NCBI RefSeq assembly: GCF_000372465.1
Contig: NZ_AQUZ01000070.1
Location: 180 to 43,006 of the forward strand
Direction of reading: 5' to 3'
Length of the DNA: 42,827 nt
Origin: Kribbella catacumbae DSM 19601
GTDB lineage: Bacteria; Actinomycetota; Actinomycetes; Propionibacteriales; Kribbellaceae
A model generated the notes under the pieces. It saw only the letters and a program-made list of their open reading frames with translations, searched no databases and was not told the DNA's origin. The position numbers and the translations under genes are program-made. Shown here piece after piece: positions 21,562-30,037 of this stretch. The first letter of the stretch is position 1. The number at the start of each line of letters is the position of its first letter.

Positions 21562-23001
21562 TCAGAAGTTCTTCTTGACCTGGTCGATGATGGTGAAGAC
21601 CGCCAGGGCGCCGAACGCCAGGAAGGCGAACAGCATGACGGCGGTGCGCAGGCGGCTGATCCGGATCGCGCGGGGGAGCGCCCGGGAGTTCATCCACCAC
21701 AGCAGGCCGGAGTAGACGAACATCATGGTGCCGGCCGTGCAGGCCGAGATGACCAGCAGGACCAGCGGCTGGGTCAGGCCGGCCAGCAGCACGATGATGC
21801 CGAAGGCAACCAGTCCCCAGACCAGCCAGAAGTAGAGCTTGGACTCGGTGATCGTGGAGGTCCGCAGGTAGCGGGCCTTGATCATGTCCGAGGTCAGCCG
21901 GGAGGTGTAGTCGACGATGCCGGCCGCCGCCGCGAACAGCGAGAACGCGCCGATCGCCCAGAACAGGTAGCCGAACCAGCCGCCCACCAGGGACTGCAGG
22001 TTGACCCCCTCGATCTTGAGGAAGCCGATGTTGTTCTTCACCGTGTCGTCGCCGAACAAGGTGGCGTGCGCCAGCAGCGAGGTGAACAGGATCGTCGCCA
22101 CGGTGATCAGGACGAAGGTCAGCGCCTGCTCGATGTTGGCGAACTTCCACCAGCGCCGCCAGCGGGCGAAGTTCTTCTCGTCGGTCGGGAAGGTGTAGCC
22201 GTTGGCGGTCGGGTCGGCTTCCTTCTCGCCGGTGACCGGTGAGACCAGCCGGGGAACGTGGATGCCGTTACCGAAACCCTTGTCCCGGATCCAGTTGCTC
22301 TGGCACAGGTTCTGCCCGCCGCCGGCTCCGGCGTACGCGATCGCGCCCATCATCAGCGCGAAGCCGAGGGTCTCGACCGGGAACTCGGGGTGCGTGACCG
22401 CGTCGCCGAGCGCGCTGTAGCTCTTGCCGCGGATCGCGAAGATCAGGGCCAGGACGACGAGCAGCGCGACCGCCGCGATTTTCACGAAGATGAGCCGCTC
22501 GAGCATCACGTAGACGACCGGGGCCAGCGTCAGGATGGCGCCGATCGCGAGCAGGATGCCGATCGCGATCCAGCGCGGGTCGCCCGCTCCGAACAGGTAG
22601 GTGAGCATCGAGGCGGAGCTGGTCGCCCAGCCCGGCCAGAGGTTCGCGAAGTACGTCATCAGCGCGAAGAACAGGCCCCAGTGCTTGCCGTAGCGGTTGA
22701 AGCCGGTCAACGCTGTCTCACCAGTGGCCAGCGTGTACCGCTCGATCTCCATGTTCAGGAACCACTGGATCGCGACCCCGACGACGGCTCCCCACAAGAA
22801 CACCAGCCCCACTTGGGAGGAGATGTAGGGCCAGAGAATGAACTCGCCGGACGCGAGCCCGACGCCGGCCCCGACCATGCCGGGGCCGACGATCTTCCAG
22901 GTCTGTGTCGGCGGCTCGGGTAGATCGCGAACCTGCGGCGCGGGCAGGTTCTTGGTCGGCAGGTTGAACCTGTCGTGGTCAATGGTTTTGGTGTCTGCCA
23001 T
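21562..23001 (-). CDS. Nramp-like transporter lacking the canonical metal motifs
   Basis: 479 residues from the ATG of MADTKTIDHDRF, preceded by GAGGAG at good spacing. About eleven to twelve membrane segments in the LeuT-fold order of Nramp proteins. Where canonical Nramp has DPGN in helix 1, this protein has GPGMVGAGVGLASGEFILWPY. Where helix 6 has a Met-Pro-His motif, it has AYAGAGGGQNLCQSNWIRDKGFG. Those motifs bind Mn2+/Fe2+ in true Nramp transporters, so substrate and ion coupling should differ. Related actinobacterial proteins are annotated only as Nramp family. A long soluble loop (about 255-290) separates helices 6 and 7. The gene converges on the STAND regulator with 18 bases between stops. 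Confidence 0.75.
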   Translation of the reverse strand: MADTKTIDHDRFNLPTKNLPAPQVRDLPEPPTQTWKIVGPGMVGAGVGLASGEFILWPYISSQVGLVFLWGAVVGVAIQWFLNMEIERYTLATGETALTGFNRYGKHWGLFFALMTYFANLWPGWATSSASMLTYLFGAGDPRWIAIGILLAIGAILTLAPVVYVMLERLIFVKIAAVALLVVLALIFAIRGKSYSALGDAVTHPEFPVETLGFALMMGAIAYAGAGGGQNLCQSNWIRDKGFGNGIHVPRLVSPVTGEKEADPTANGYTFPTDEKNFARWRRWWKFANIEQALTFVLITVATILFTSLLAHATLFGDDTVKNNIGFLKIEGVNLQSLVGGWFGYLFWAIGAFSLFAAAAGIVDYTSRLTSDMIKARYLRTSTITESKLYFWLVWGLVAFGIIVLLAGLTQPLVLLVISACTAGTMMFVYSGLLWWMNSRALPRAIRISRLRTAVMLFAFLAFGALAVFTIIDQVKKNF

Positions 23002-23073
23002 CGGGCTCCTCACCTTCCTCGACCCCCAGTCGGGACCATAACCAACTCCTGCCTCGGAGGCGACCCGACACTG

Positions 23074-23781
23074 CTAACGCTGGACAGGTGGCAGGTCGAA
23101 TGTGTCGTTCGACGTGCGCAGCAGCGCGACCGAGACGCCGGCGAAGCCGATGGCGGCGACGAGCAGGCCGATGCCGGCGGCCAGGTGGCCGGGCATGAAC
23201 GGATGCGTGAAGCCACCGAGGGCGAGCGCGATGCCCATCCAGGCAGGGGCGACCCGGCTTCGCCACAGGGCGATCCCGAGCAGCAACAGCCCGAAGGTGA
23301 CGGCCAGGATGAAGCACAGGCCGCCGATCAGCAGGGTCGGCTGCTCCTCGAAGGCGGACGCGAGCTTCTCCATCGCGACTGCGTCGAGCCCGTCGTGGAC
23401 GGTCAGATACGGCAGTCCGACCACACCGGGCAGCAGGAAGAAGCCGGCGCTCATTCCGCCGACCCCGAGCAATCCGCCCACCGTGGCCAGCCGCGGCGCA
23501 GTACGCCGGGTCACCCACGCCGCGGCGAACATCGCCGGGATGAGCAGGAAGAACGGCACCTGAAGCCACTGCATGAGCTCGAATCTTCCCGGGTCAGCGG
23601 CAACGGCCGCCAGCGTCTCCTGGAACGGCGCATCGCCGTTGACCGGGCTGACCAGGTAGTAGATGCCCATGAAGAGCATCGGCAGCGGCGCCACCACGGC
23701 GAGCAGCACTCGCCAGAATCCGCGCACGTCGCGCGGTGCCTTCCGCTCGGTGGTGTCTGCGGTGAGTTGCGACTTGGACAT
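23074..23781 (-). CDS. Polytopic membrane protein of unknown function
   Basis: 235 residues with about six hydrophobic segments: VLLAVVAPLPMLFMGIYYLV, MQWLQVPFFLLIPAMFAAAWV, LATVGGLLGVGGMSAGFFLL, LIGGLCFILAVTFGLLLLGIAL, WMGIALALGGFTHPFM and IGLLVAAIGFAGVSVALL. The N-terminal 22 residues are polar and cytosolic. No catalytic or transport motif was recognised. It diverges from the histidine kinase gene, with 162 bases between the starts, and lies 72 bases upstream of the Nramp-like gene on the same strand. It may be a target or sensor partner of the adjacent two-component system; that rests on position only. Confidence 0.65.
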   Translation of the reverse strand: MSKSQLTADTTERKAPRDVRGFWRVLLAVVAPLPMLFMGIYYLVSPVNGDAPFQETLAAVAADPGRFELMQWLQVPFFLLIPAMFAAAWVTRRTAPRLATVGGLLGVGGMSAGFFLLPGVVGLPYLTVHDGLDAVAMEKLASAFEEQPTLLIGGLCFILAVTFGLLLLGIALWRSRVAPAWMGIALALGGFTHPFMPGHLAAGIGLLVAAIGFAGVSVALLRTSNDTFDLPPVQR

Positions 23782-23943
23782 GACGTACTCCTCAGCACTG
23801 AACTGATTGGGACTGCTTCAGCGTCCGCCGCGCTCGCCCCCGAGTTGCAGGTGTCCGGCCCGCAGGACAGCCAAGAAAGGTTCCTGGTCGATCTGGGGGC
23901 AAGCCCCTACTCGTCCGGGGGCAACCGGCCTGATGATGAGCAG

Positions 23944-25947
23944 ATGAGCGACCTCGAACCGAGCGAGCGCCGTACGACGGCGTCGGTGCTGCTCGTGGTC
24001 GCGCTGCTCGAGGCCGTCGTCACGGTCGTGGCCGCGATTGCCTCGGAGCTGAGCTGGACCCGGCTGATCGACCTGTTCGTGGTCTCCAACGCGGCGATCG
24101 GGCTGTGTCTGGCCTTGTCCGGCTGGCCGATCGCGTACTACCGGCCGCGGAACCTGGTCGGCTGGTCGTTGCTGCTGGGCGGGTGTTTCTACGGCTCGAC
24201 GGCCACCGGCCTGAGCCTGCTGGCCTGGTTGGGCGAACCGTCCGTGCCGTGGCGAGTCTTCGCGACGGTGACGAACGGCGGCTGGAGTCCGGCGCTGGCC
24301 CTGTTCATCCCTTTGGCGCTGGTGCTGTTCCCGGATGGCCGGCTGCTTTCGCGTCATTGGCGATGGGTGGTCGGCGGCCTTGTCGTCAACACGGTGATCT
24401 GGACGGCCACTGGGGTGCTCGACCCGTGGGGCGGCTTGACGGCTGAGATCGGGATACCGGGCTACCCGCACTGGACCGGGTTCGAGCAGATTCAGGTGCT
24501 CGGGGCAATCAGTGCCGTAGGCCTGCTGGGCAGCTTCCTGGCGGCCCTTGTGGCGCTGGTCCTGCGTTATCGGCGAGGAACGGAACAGGTCCGCCGGCAA
24601 GTGCTCTGGCTGTTGCTCGCCCTGCTGATCGTCGTCGTCTGCTTCGGACTGGAGACTCTCGTCGAGACCGAGTCGCTCGTGCTCGGTGTCCTGCCGCTGC
24701 TGCTGATCCCGCTGGCGATCGCGATCGCGGTACTGCGCCATCAACTGCTCGACATTCGCCTGGTGGTCTCGCGATCCGTGCTCTACCTGCTGCTCACGGG
24801 CGGTGTGATCGTTGCCTACCTCGCGCTGATCGCACTCCTCGACCGGACCGTACGCCGGGAGGTGTCGCTCAACTCGTCGGTGCTCGCCACGCTGGTGATC
24901 GCGCTCGCGTTCAACCCCGTCCGGGTTTGGCTGCAACGGTTGATCCACCGCGCCTTCTACGGTGCCCGGCAGGACCCGGTCCGTGCGATCGCCGAGGTCG
25001 GCGCGCAGATCGGCTCGGCGGCTGGGCTGACCGGCGTACTGGCAGCGTTGTGCCGGGTGATGCGGTTCCCCGCTGCGGCGATCGTTGTCAACGGCAACCA
25101 GCTGTCGGCGTACGGCGAACTGCCCGGGGCGCGGCACGCGATCGAGCTGCGCTCGGGGGACGACCGGCTCGGCGAGCTCGTCGTCGGGCTGCGCTCCGGC
25201 GAGTCCCGGGTGAACCCGGCCGATGAGCAGGTGCTCTCGTTGCTCGCGGCACCGTTGGCGGTCGCAGTACAGGCAAAAGGGTTGGCGGATGAGCTGAGCG
25301 AGTCCAGGGAACGGATCATCAGCGGCCGCGAGGAAGAGCGGCGCCGGATCCGGCGGGATCTGCACGACGGGCTTGGGCCGGTCCTGACCGCGGTGGTGCT
25401 GAACGCCGACGCGGCCCGGCGGTTGATCGAGACCGAGCCGGAGCGGACCTCTGCGCTGCTCGCGGAGTTGCGCGATCAGGCGATCGGGGCGGTCGAGGAG
25501 ATTCGCCGGCTGGTCTATGACCTTCGGCCGCCCGCGCTGGACGGCCTCGGCCTGCTGGGCGCGCTGCGTGAGTACGCCGCGATGACGTCCCGCCGCGGTG
25601 ATGGGGTTGCGCTGACCGTCACCGTGGATGGCCCGTCATCGCTGGACGAGCTGCCTGCGGCGGTGGAGGTGGCCGCTTACCGGATCGCCACCGAGGCGCT
25701 CACCAACGTCATCCGGCATTCGACTGCGACGACGGCCGCCGTCCGGCTGACGGTCGATACGGACGTACTGCGGCTGGGGATCCTCGACAATGGCGTGAAT
25801 GCGGGTCCAGAGTGGAGAGCGGGAGTCGGGCTCAACTCGATGAGTGAGCGCGCTGCTGAACTGGGTGGGCTGTGTGAGATCCGGTACGACCGAACCGGTT
25901 GCTCGGTCGACGTCGTACTGCCGTTGGCACAGGGGGCTCGTCGATGA
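23944..25947 (+). CDS. NarL-type sensor histidine kinase
   Basis: 667 residues from ATG 23944 (MSDLEPSERRTTASV); the open frame extends further upstream but only through sequence antisense to the neighbouring gene. The N-terminal half holds about eight membrane segments (from VLLVVALLEAVVTVVAAIA to VLYLLLTGGVIVAYLALIALL). A GAF-like region follows (about 350-450), then a coiled linker SESRERIISGREEERRRIRRDL with the phospho-acceptor His474 in DLHDGLGP (HisKA_3), and an HATPase_c domain (IATEALTNVIRHS, LGILDNG, GVGLNSMSERAAELGG). It should autophosphorylate in response to an unknown membrane signal and pass phosphate to the coupled regulator, whose ATG overlaps its stop (ATGA). Confidence 0.9.
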   Translation: MSDLEPSERRTTASVLLVVALLEAVVTVVAAIASELSWTRLIDLFVVSNAAIGLCLALSGWPIAYYRPRNLVGWSLLLGGCFYGSTATGLSLLAWLGEPSVPWRVFATVTNGGWSPALALFIPLALVLFPDGRLLSRHWRWVVGGLVVNTVIWTATGVLDPWGGLTAEIGIPGYPHWTGFEQIQVLGAISAVGLLGSFLAALVALVLRYRRGTEQVRRQVLWLLLALLIVVVCFGLETLVETESLVLGVLPLLLIPLAIAIAVLRHQLLDIRLVVSRSVLYLLLTGGVIVAYLALIALLDRTVRREVSLNSSVLATLVIALAFNPVRVWLQRLIHRAFYGARQDPVRAIAEVGAQIGSAAGLTGVLAALCRVMRFPAAAIVVNGNQLSAYGELPGARHAIELRSGDDRLGELVVGLRSGESRVNPADEQVLSLLAAPLAVAVQAKGLADELSESRERIISGREEERRRIRRDLHDGLGPVLTAVVLNADAARRLIETEPERTSALLAELRDQAIGAVEEIRRLVYDLRPPALDGLGLLGALREYAAMTSRRGDGVALTVTVDGPSSLDELPAAVEVAAYRIATEALTNVIRHSTATTAAVRLTVDTDVLRLGILDNGVNAGPEWRAGVGLNSMSERAAELGGLCEIRYDRTGCSVDVVLPLAQGARR

Positions 25948-26585
25948 CGTTGAGAATCGTGGTGGCGGACGACCATGGCATCGTCCGCGAAGGGCTCGGC
26001 GCGTTGCTGTCGGCGCACGCCGGGTATGAACTCGTCGGTACTGCGGCCACCGGGTCCGAGGCGGTCCGATCGGCGGTCACGCTGCGCCCCGACGTCCTGG
26101 TGATGGACATCCAGATGCCGGACCTGACCGGGATCGAGGCGACCCGGGAGATCGCGAAGGTCGCGCCCGAGGTCGCCGTCTTGATGCTGACGATGTTCGA
26201 CGACGACGAGTCGGTGTTCGCCGCGATGCGCGCCGGGGCCCGTGGGTACGTCCTCAAGGGCGCCGCGCCGGACAACGTGATCCGGGCGATCGCGGCGGTG
26301 GCCGCGGGGGAGGCCATCTTCGGGCCGGGGATCGCGCGCCGGGCGCTCGCCTATCTGTCCGGACCGAGACCTGACCGGCCTGCGTTCCCGGAGTTGACGC
26401 CGCGCGAACGCGAGGTGCTGGACCTGATCGCCACCGGCCTCGGCAACGCGACGATCGCGGCACGCCTCGGCCTGGCCAACGCGACGGTCGGCAACCACAT
26501 CACCAGCATCTTCGCCAAACTCCAGGTAGCCGGCCGAGCCGAAGCCATCATCCAAGCCCGCACCGCCGGCCTCGGCGAACCCTAG
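25944..26585 (+). CDS. NarL/LuxR-type response regulator
   Basis: 213 residues starting at the ATG that overlaps the kinase stop (MTLRIVVADDHGIVREGL). The receiver domain has the acidic pair VADDH, phospho-acceptor Asp55 (LRPDVLVMDIQMPDLTG), the Thr/Ser switch region LMLTMFDDDESVFAA and the conserved Lys in GYVLKGAAPDNVIRAI. The C-terminal LuxR helix-turn-helix reads LTPREREVLDLIATGLGNATIAARLGLANATVGNHITSIFAKLQVAGRAEAI. It should bind DNA when phosphorylated by the adjacent kinase. Likely targets are the kinase operon itself and the divergent membrane protein gene. It is followed by a 30-bp tandem repeat patch. Confidence 0.92.
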   Translation: MTLRIVVADDHGIVREGLGALLSAHAGYELVGTAATGSEAVRSAVTLRPDVLVMDIQMPDLTGIEATREIAKVAPEVAVLMLTMFDDDESVFAAMRAGARGYVLKGAAPDNVIRAIAAVAAGEAIFGPGIARRALAYLSGPRPDRPAFPELTPREREVLDLIATGLGNATIAARLGLANATVGNHITSIFAKLQVAGRAEAIIQARTAGLGEP

Positions 26586-26593
26586 CCACCCAC

Positions 26594-26713
26594 CCGCCTA
26601 CCGCTCAACCGCCCACGGACCAGCCGCCTACCGCTCAACCGCCCACGGGCCAGCCGCCTACCGCTCAACCGCCTACCGGCCAGCCGCCTACCGCCCAGCC
26701 GCCCGCCGCCTGC
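26594..26713. repeat. 30-bp tandem repeat, about four copies
   Basis: Units 26594-26623, 26624-26653 and 26654-26683 differ by only a few bases; a degenerate fourth follows to about 26713. Each unit begins CCGCCTACCGCTCAACC. In one plus-strand frame it would read Pro-Pro-Thr-Ala-Gln-Pro-Pro-Thr-x-Gln, but no start or gene is attached. It fills the gap between the convergent response regulator and YdeI-type genes. Confidence 0.85.
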
Positions 26714-26727
26714 TGACGAGCCCTCGC

Positions 26728-27171
26728 TCAGCTCTTGTCAGCGACCATCTCGACAGCCTTGGCGATCCGCCGGGCCCGGGTCTCCGCTTTCTTGGCTTCT
26801 TCGATCGCCTGCACGTGCTCCCGCCGATGGCTGAAGCTCAGCGCGTCGAACGCCTCCCTCACCCCAGCGGCTTCCAACGCCTCCGCCAGATCAGCCGGTA
26901 CGTCGACCGTCCGCTCAGCCGCATCTCGCTCGACCGTGACCGCGACCGGATCCCCGGGCCCCTTGCCGAGCTCACCACGGATCTGTTTGAGGATGCCAAG
27001 CGCCATGCACCCACCCATCGACGCGATCGACCCGCGATACGCAACCCCGTCGAACGTCGCCTGCACCGGGATCCGCCCACCCCCACCCAATGCCGCAACC
27101 ACCTCGCCCGGCACCTCGACGTACGCCCCACCGCCGTTGGCGTCCTGGATAACCCCTTCGAAGCGCTCCAT
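26728..27171 (-). CDS. DUF1905/YdeI (OmpD-associated) family protein
   Basis: 147 residues from the ATG of MERFEGVIQDANGGG; the longer frame to 27447 is low-complexity read-through. The N-terminal DUF1905 domain shows AYVEVPGEVVAALGGGGRIPVQATFDGVAYRGSIASMGG and CMALGILKQIRGELGKGPGDPVAVTVERD. The C-terminal YdeI/OmdA segment has VPADLAEALEAAGVREAFDALSFSHRREHVQAIEEAKKAETRARRIAKAVEMV. In enterobacteria a related protein contributes to bacteriocin and polymyxin tolerance. In actinobacteria the role is unknown and the protein is cytosolic. No strong ribosome site is visible. Confidence 0.85.
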   Translation of the reverse strand: MERFEGVIQDANGGGAYVEVPGEVVAALGGGGRIPVQATFDGVAYRGSIASMGGCMALGILKQIRGELGKGPGDPVAVTVERDAAERTVDVPADLAEALEAAGVREAFDALSFSHRREHVQAIEEAKKAETRARRIAKAVEMVADKS

Positions 27172-27440
27172 CCCGGCAGGATATGGCCGCACCGGACCGA
27201 TGAGGAGGCAAGAGCCGGCTCGCCGATCAGCCGAGGGCACCCGGAGACGCCGGACTGGCCACGGAAGGCGTGGGCGCGGACCGCCACGCATGCACAACCC
27301 GGCACCGATGCCCCGACATGCCGGGGGAAGCGTTTGCTGACCGGAGAGGGGTATGCACGGGCGTCCGGACCCCACCCCGCAGTGGGCTTGACCACCAAGC
27401 CGACGGAGAAGGCGAGCCGGGCGTTGCGCACCGGCGTACT

Positions 27441-27519
27441 CGGCCAAGCCGAGCAGGCCGGGCCAGCCGAGCTGGCCGGGCCAGCCGAGCTGTCCGGGCC
27501 AGCCGAGCTGTCCGGGCCA
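27441..27519. repeat. 18-bp tandem repeat, 4.4 copies
   Basis: Units of the form CGGGCCAGCCGAGCTGKC begin at 27441 (degenerate), 27459, 27477 and 27495, with a partial copy at 27513-27519. The last two full units are identical. In one plus-strand frame they read Gly-Pro-Ala-Glu-Leu-Ser, but no gene is evident. Confidence 0.85.
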
Positions 27520-27591
27520 ATCCCATCTTTGTGCAGGGGAAGCCGCCTACTCGTCAGTAGAACGCTCAGCGGGTGCACAAAGTGGGATTGG
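27517..27591 (-). terminator. Long hairpin downstream of the MmpL-type gene
   Basis: The left arm 27517-27535 pairs with 27574-27591 over 18 bp with one bulged base. Inside it a second stem CTACT/AGTAG (27547-27551, 27556-27560) closes a four-base loop. It begins 78 bases beyond the stop of the minus-strand MmpL-type gene. There is no T-run, so termination is only the most likely of several roles. Confidence 0.5.
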
Positions 27592-27668
27592 GGGCGGGCT
27601 GCCGCATGCCGGTGCGGCGGACGAGGCGGGCAGGCGGAGGGTGTGCGGGTACGGCGTCGTACTTCGGG

Positions 27669-29840
27669 CTATTGCTCCAGCTTGGCCAGTTTGCTGGGCC
27701 ACCAGACGCGGGGGCCGAGATCGTGAGCGAGCGCGGGAACGAGCAGGGAGCGGACGACCGTGGTGTCGAGGAGGACGCCGAAGGCGACCATGAAGGCGAT
27801 CTGGACCAGGAAGAGGATCGGCAGCACGGCCAGGGCGGAGAAGGTCGCGGCCAGGACCACCCCGGCCGAGGTGATCACGCCACCGGTGACCGCGAGGCCG
27901 ACCAGGACGCCCCTGCGGGTGCCCTGCGCGATCGACTCCTCGCGCACCCTGGTCATCAGGAAGATCGAATAGTCGATGCCTAGGGCAACCAGGAAGACGA
28001 ACGCGTAGAGCGGGATCGACGGGTCGGCGCCGGGGAAGTCGAAGAGATGGTTGAACGCCAGCGCGCTGACCCCGACGGTGGCGGCGAACGAGAGCACGTT
28101 GCACAGCACCAGCAACACGGCCGCGGTGACCGAGCGGAGCAGCAGCATCAGGACGACGAAGATGACGGCGAGGATCGCGGGGATGATCACCCGCAGATCG
28201 CGGTTGCTCGCGTTCAGCACGTCGAGGTTGATCGCGGTGTTGCCGCCGACCAGGATGTCCGGGCTGACCGTGTCCAGCTCGGACCGCAGATGCTTGACCA
28301 CCTTGGTCGCCTCGGGCGAATCGGCCGCGACCTCGAGCGTCGCCTGGACGAGAACCTTGCCGTCGACAACCTTCGGCAAGATCCCCGGATCCTGCGATGC
28401 GGACGCGATGCCGACGCCGTCGACCTTCATCGCCGTCTGCGTGACCTGGCCGGCCAGGTCGACCGGCGTGAGGATCTGCACCGGCGTACCGGCGCCGGCG
28501 TCGAAGTGCTTGGCCAGTTCTTCCTGGCCGGTTACGGATTCGACCTCGTTCAGGAACAGGTCTTCCTGCGAGATGCCGGAGGCGTTGAAGGTGGGCAGGA
28601 AGGCGCCACAGGCAAGCAAGGCCAGCGCGCTGATCGCCCAGACCTTGCGCGGCCTGCGGCCGACCAGGCCGGAGACCCGGCCCCACAGCTTCCGGCCGCC
28701 GACCTGGTCCTTCGCGTGCATGTGGTCGAGCCGGGGGATGGCCGGCCAGAAGATCCGGCGACCGAAGGCGAGCAGTACTGCGGGCAGGAAGGTCATCGAG
28801 GAGACCAGGGCGCCGGCGATGCCGATGGCACCGACCGGGCCGAGACCCTTCGTGCTGCCGAGCTGGGAGAGTAGCAGGCAGAGGAGGCCGAGGATGACGG
28901 TCGCGGCGCTGGCTGCGATCGGCTCGATCGCGGCTCGCCAGGCGACCCGCATGGCCTGGTACTTGTTCTCGTAGTCGTGCAGTTCTTCCTTGTAGCGGGA
29001 GACGAGCAGCAACGAGTAGTCCGTCGCGGCGCCGACCACCAGGATGAAGAGGATGCCCTGGCTCTGCCCATTCAGCTCGATCACGTCGTTCTTGGCGAGC
29101 GGATAGACCACCAGCGCGGCCAGCGCGAGCCCGAAGACAGCACTCAGCAGTACTGCGATCGGCAGCACCGGGCTCCGGTACACGATCAGCAGGATGACGA
29201 AGACGACCGCCAGCGCGACGCCGAGCAGGATCCCGTCGATCCCGCCGAAGGCGACGACGAAGTCGGCGAACACCCCGCCCGGACCGGTCACGTAGACCTT
29301 CAGCCCGGTCGGCGTCAGCGACTGCTTGATCTCGCCCCGCATCTGGTCGGCGACCGCGAACAGTACGGTCTCGCCTTCCTTGACCACCTCGTCGGCTCGC
29401 TCACCGTCCAGCTCGACGGTGAGCAGCAGCGCCTTCTTGTCCTCCGATGGGATCATCGTCTTGGCCGGCGCGGCGAGGTAGTCGCCGACGGTCTGGCCGT
29501 TGTCGAGGCCGATCGATGGCACCTTGGCCAGGAAGTCCTTCGCCTGGGCCAGGTCGGCAGGCGTGATGCCGCTGTCGCGCTCGATCAGGACGAAGTACGG
29601 CAGGGCGGTGGAGTCGACGAACTTGGCCGACTCCTTGGCGACCAGGGTGGACTCGGCCTGTTTGGGCAGGAAGTTCGCGTTGTCGTTCTCCTGGACCTCG
29701 CTCAGCCGGCCCACCGTCGGCCCGCCGAGCGAGCCCAGCACCAGCCAGGCGATCAGTACGGCGGCCACTCCCGCCCGCCAGGTCCAGCGCCGGGTCTGCC
29801 GTAGTCCGGCCTTTTCCTGGTGCAGCAGTTCCTGGTCCAC
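27669..29840 (-). CDS. MmpL-family (RND) membrane transporter
   Basis: 723 residues from a GTG with GAGGGGG about 7 bases upstream. The MmpL pattern is present: an N-terminal membrane helix (WRAGVAAVLIAWLVLGSLGG), an extracellular loop (about 45-190), a bundle of helices (DGILLGVALAVVFVILLIVYRSPVLPIAVLLSAVFGLALAALVVY, QSQGILFILVVGAATDYSLLLVSRYKEEL), then the same layout repeated after a second loop (VIFVVLMLLLRSVTAAVLLV, YAFVFLVALGIDYSIFLMTRVREES). The Asp-Tyr pairs in GAATDYSLLL and LGIDYSIFL are the proton-relay residues of the family. MmpL proteins export lipids, siderophores or drugs using the proton gradient; the substrate is unknown and no lipid synthesis gene adjoins it. Confidence 0.9.
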   Translation of the reverse strand: MDQELLHQEKAGLRQTRRWTWRAGVAAVLIAWLVLGSLGGPTVGRLSEVQENDNANFLPKQAESTLVAKESAKFVDSTALPYFVLIERDSGITPADLAQAKDFLAKVPSIGLDNGQTVGDYLAAPAKTMIPSEDKKALLLTVELDGERADEVVKEGETVLFAVADQMRGEIKQSLTPTGLKVYVTGPGGVFADFVVAFGGIDGILLGVALAVVFVILLIVYRSPVLPIAVLLSAVFGLALAALVVYPLAKNDVIELNGQSQGILFILVVGAATDYSLLLVSRYKEELHDYENKYQAMRVAWRAAIEPIAASAATVILGLLCLLLSQLGSTKGLGPVGAIGIAGALVSSMTFLPAVLLAFGRRIFWPAIPRLDHMHAKDQVGGRKLWGRVSGLVGRRPRKVWAISALALLACGAFLPTFNASGISQEDLFLNEVESVTGQEELAKHFDAGAGTPVQILTPVDLAGQVTQTAMKVDGVGIASASQDPGILPKVVDGKVLVQATLEVAADSPEATKVVKHLRSELDTVSPDILVGGNTAINLDVLNASNRDLRVIIPAILAVIFVVLMLLLRSVTAAVLLVLCNVLSFAATVGVSALAFNHLFDFPGADPSIPLYAFVFLVALGIDYSIFLMTRVREESIAQGTRRGVLVGLAVTGGVITSAGVVLAATFSALAVLPILFLVQIAFMVAFGVLLDTTVVRSLLVPALAHDLGPRVWWPSKLAKLEQ

Positions 29841-29943
29841 CAGATCCCCCTCGTCAGGTCCGTCCCGGATCGAACAGTACCGAAACCCCGGTCAGTGCTG
29901 AGCGGTACATCTCTCACCACCTCGCGGCGGGTGTGCGGGAGCC

Positions 29944-29992
29944 GTTTCGACGGCGTAACAACGAGATGACCGCTCGGAAACACCCCGGTCAT
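29944..29992. promoter_or_regulatory. GlnR-like binding array upstream of narK
   Basis: Five pentamers at exact 11-bp spacing: GTTTC (29944), GTAAC (29955), ATGAC (29966), GAAAC (29977) and GTCAT (29988), each separated by six bases. The actinobacterial GlnR site is described as GTnAC-n6-GAAAC repeats on this period. The array ends 45 bases before the narK start. GlnR control of nitrate/nitrite genes is established in Streptomyces and mycobacteria; control here is inferred from the match and context. Confidence 0.6.
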
Positions 29993-30037
29993 AGCGTCCT
30001 GGCCTAATCAGTGAGGTCGAATGATCGGAGAACCAGG

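Larger units (their letters stand above)
27172..27668. other. 497-base non-coding stretch with repeats
   Basis: No convincing gene is seen on either strand; the open frames here are low-complexity or antisense. It holds an 18-bp tandem repeat (27441-27519) and a long hairpin (27517-27591) just beyond the end of the MmpL-type gene. The first part is probably the promoter region of the YdeI-type gene, but no clear -10/-35 pair was identified. Confidence 0.5.

Noticed and set aside
22975..23943. N-terminal extension of the histidine kinase
   Set aside because: The frame is open but composed of Arg/Gln/Asp/His-rich sequence antisense to the neighbouring membrane protein and Nramp genes; the ATG at 23944 fits domain start.
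27270..27560. Small gene encoding the 18-bp repeat region
   Set aside because: Low-complexity Arg/Ala/Ser translation in several frames, no ribosome site and no frame with normal third-position bias.
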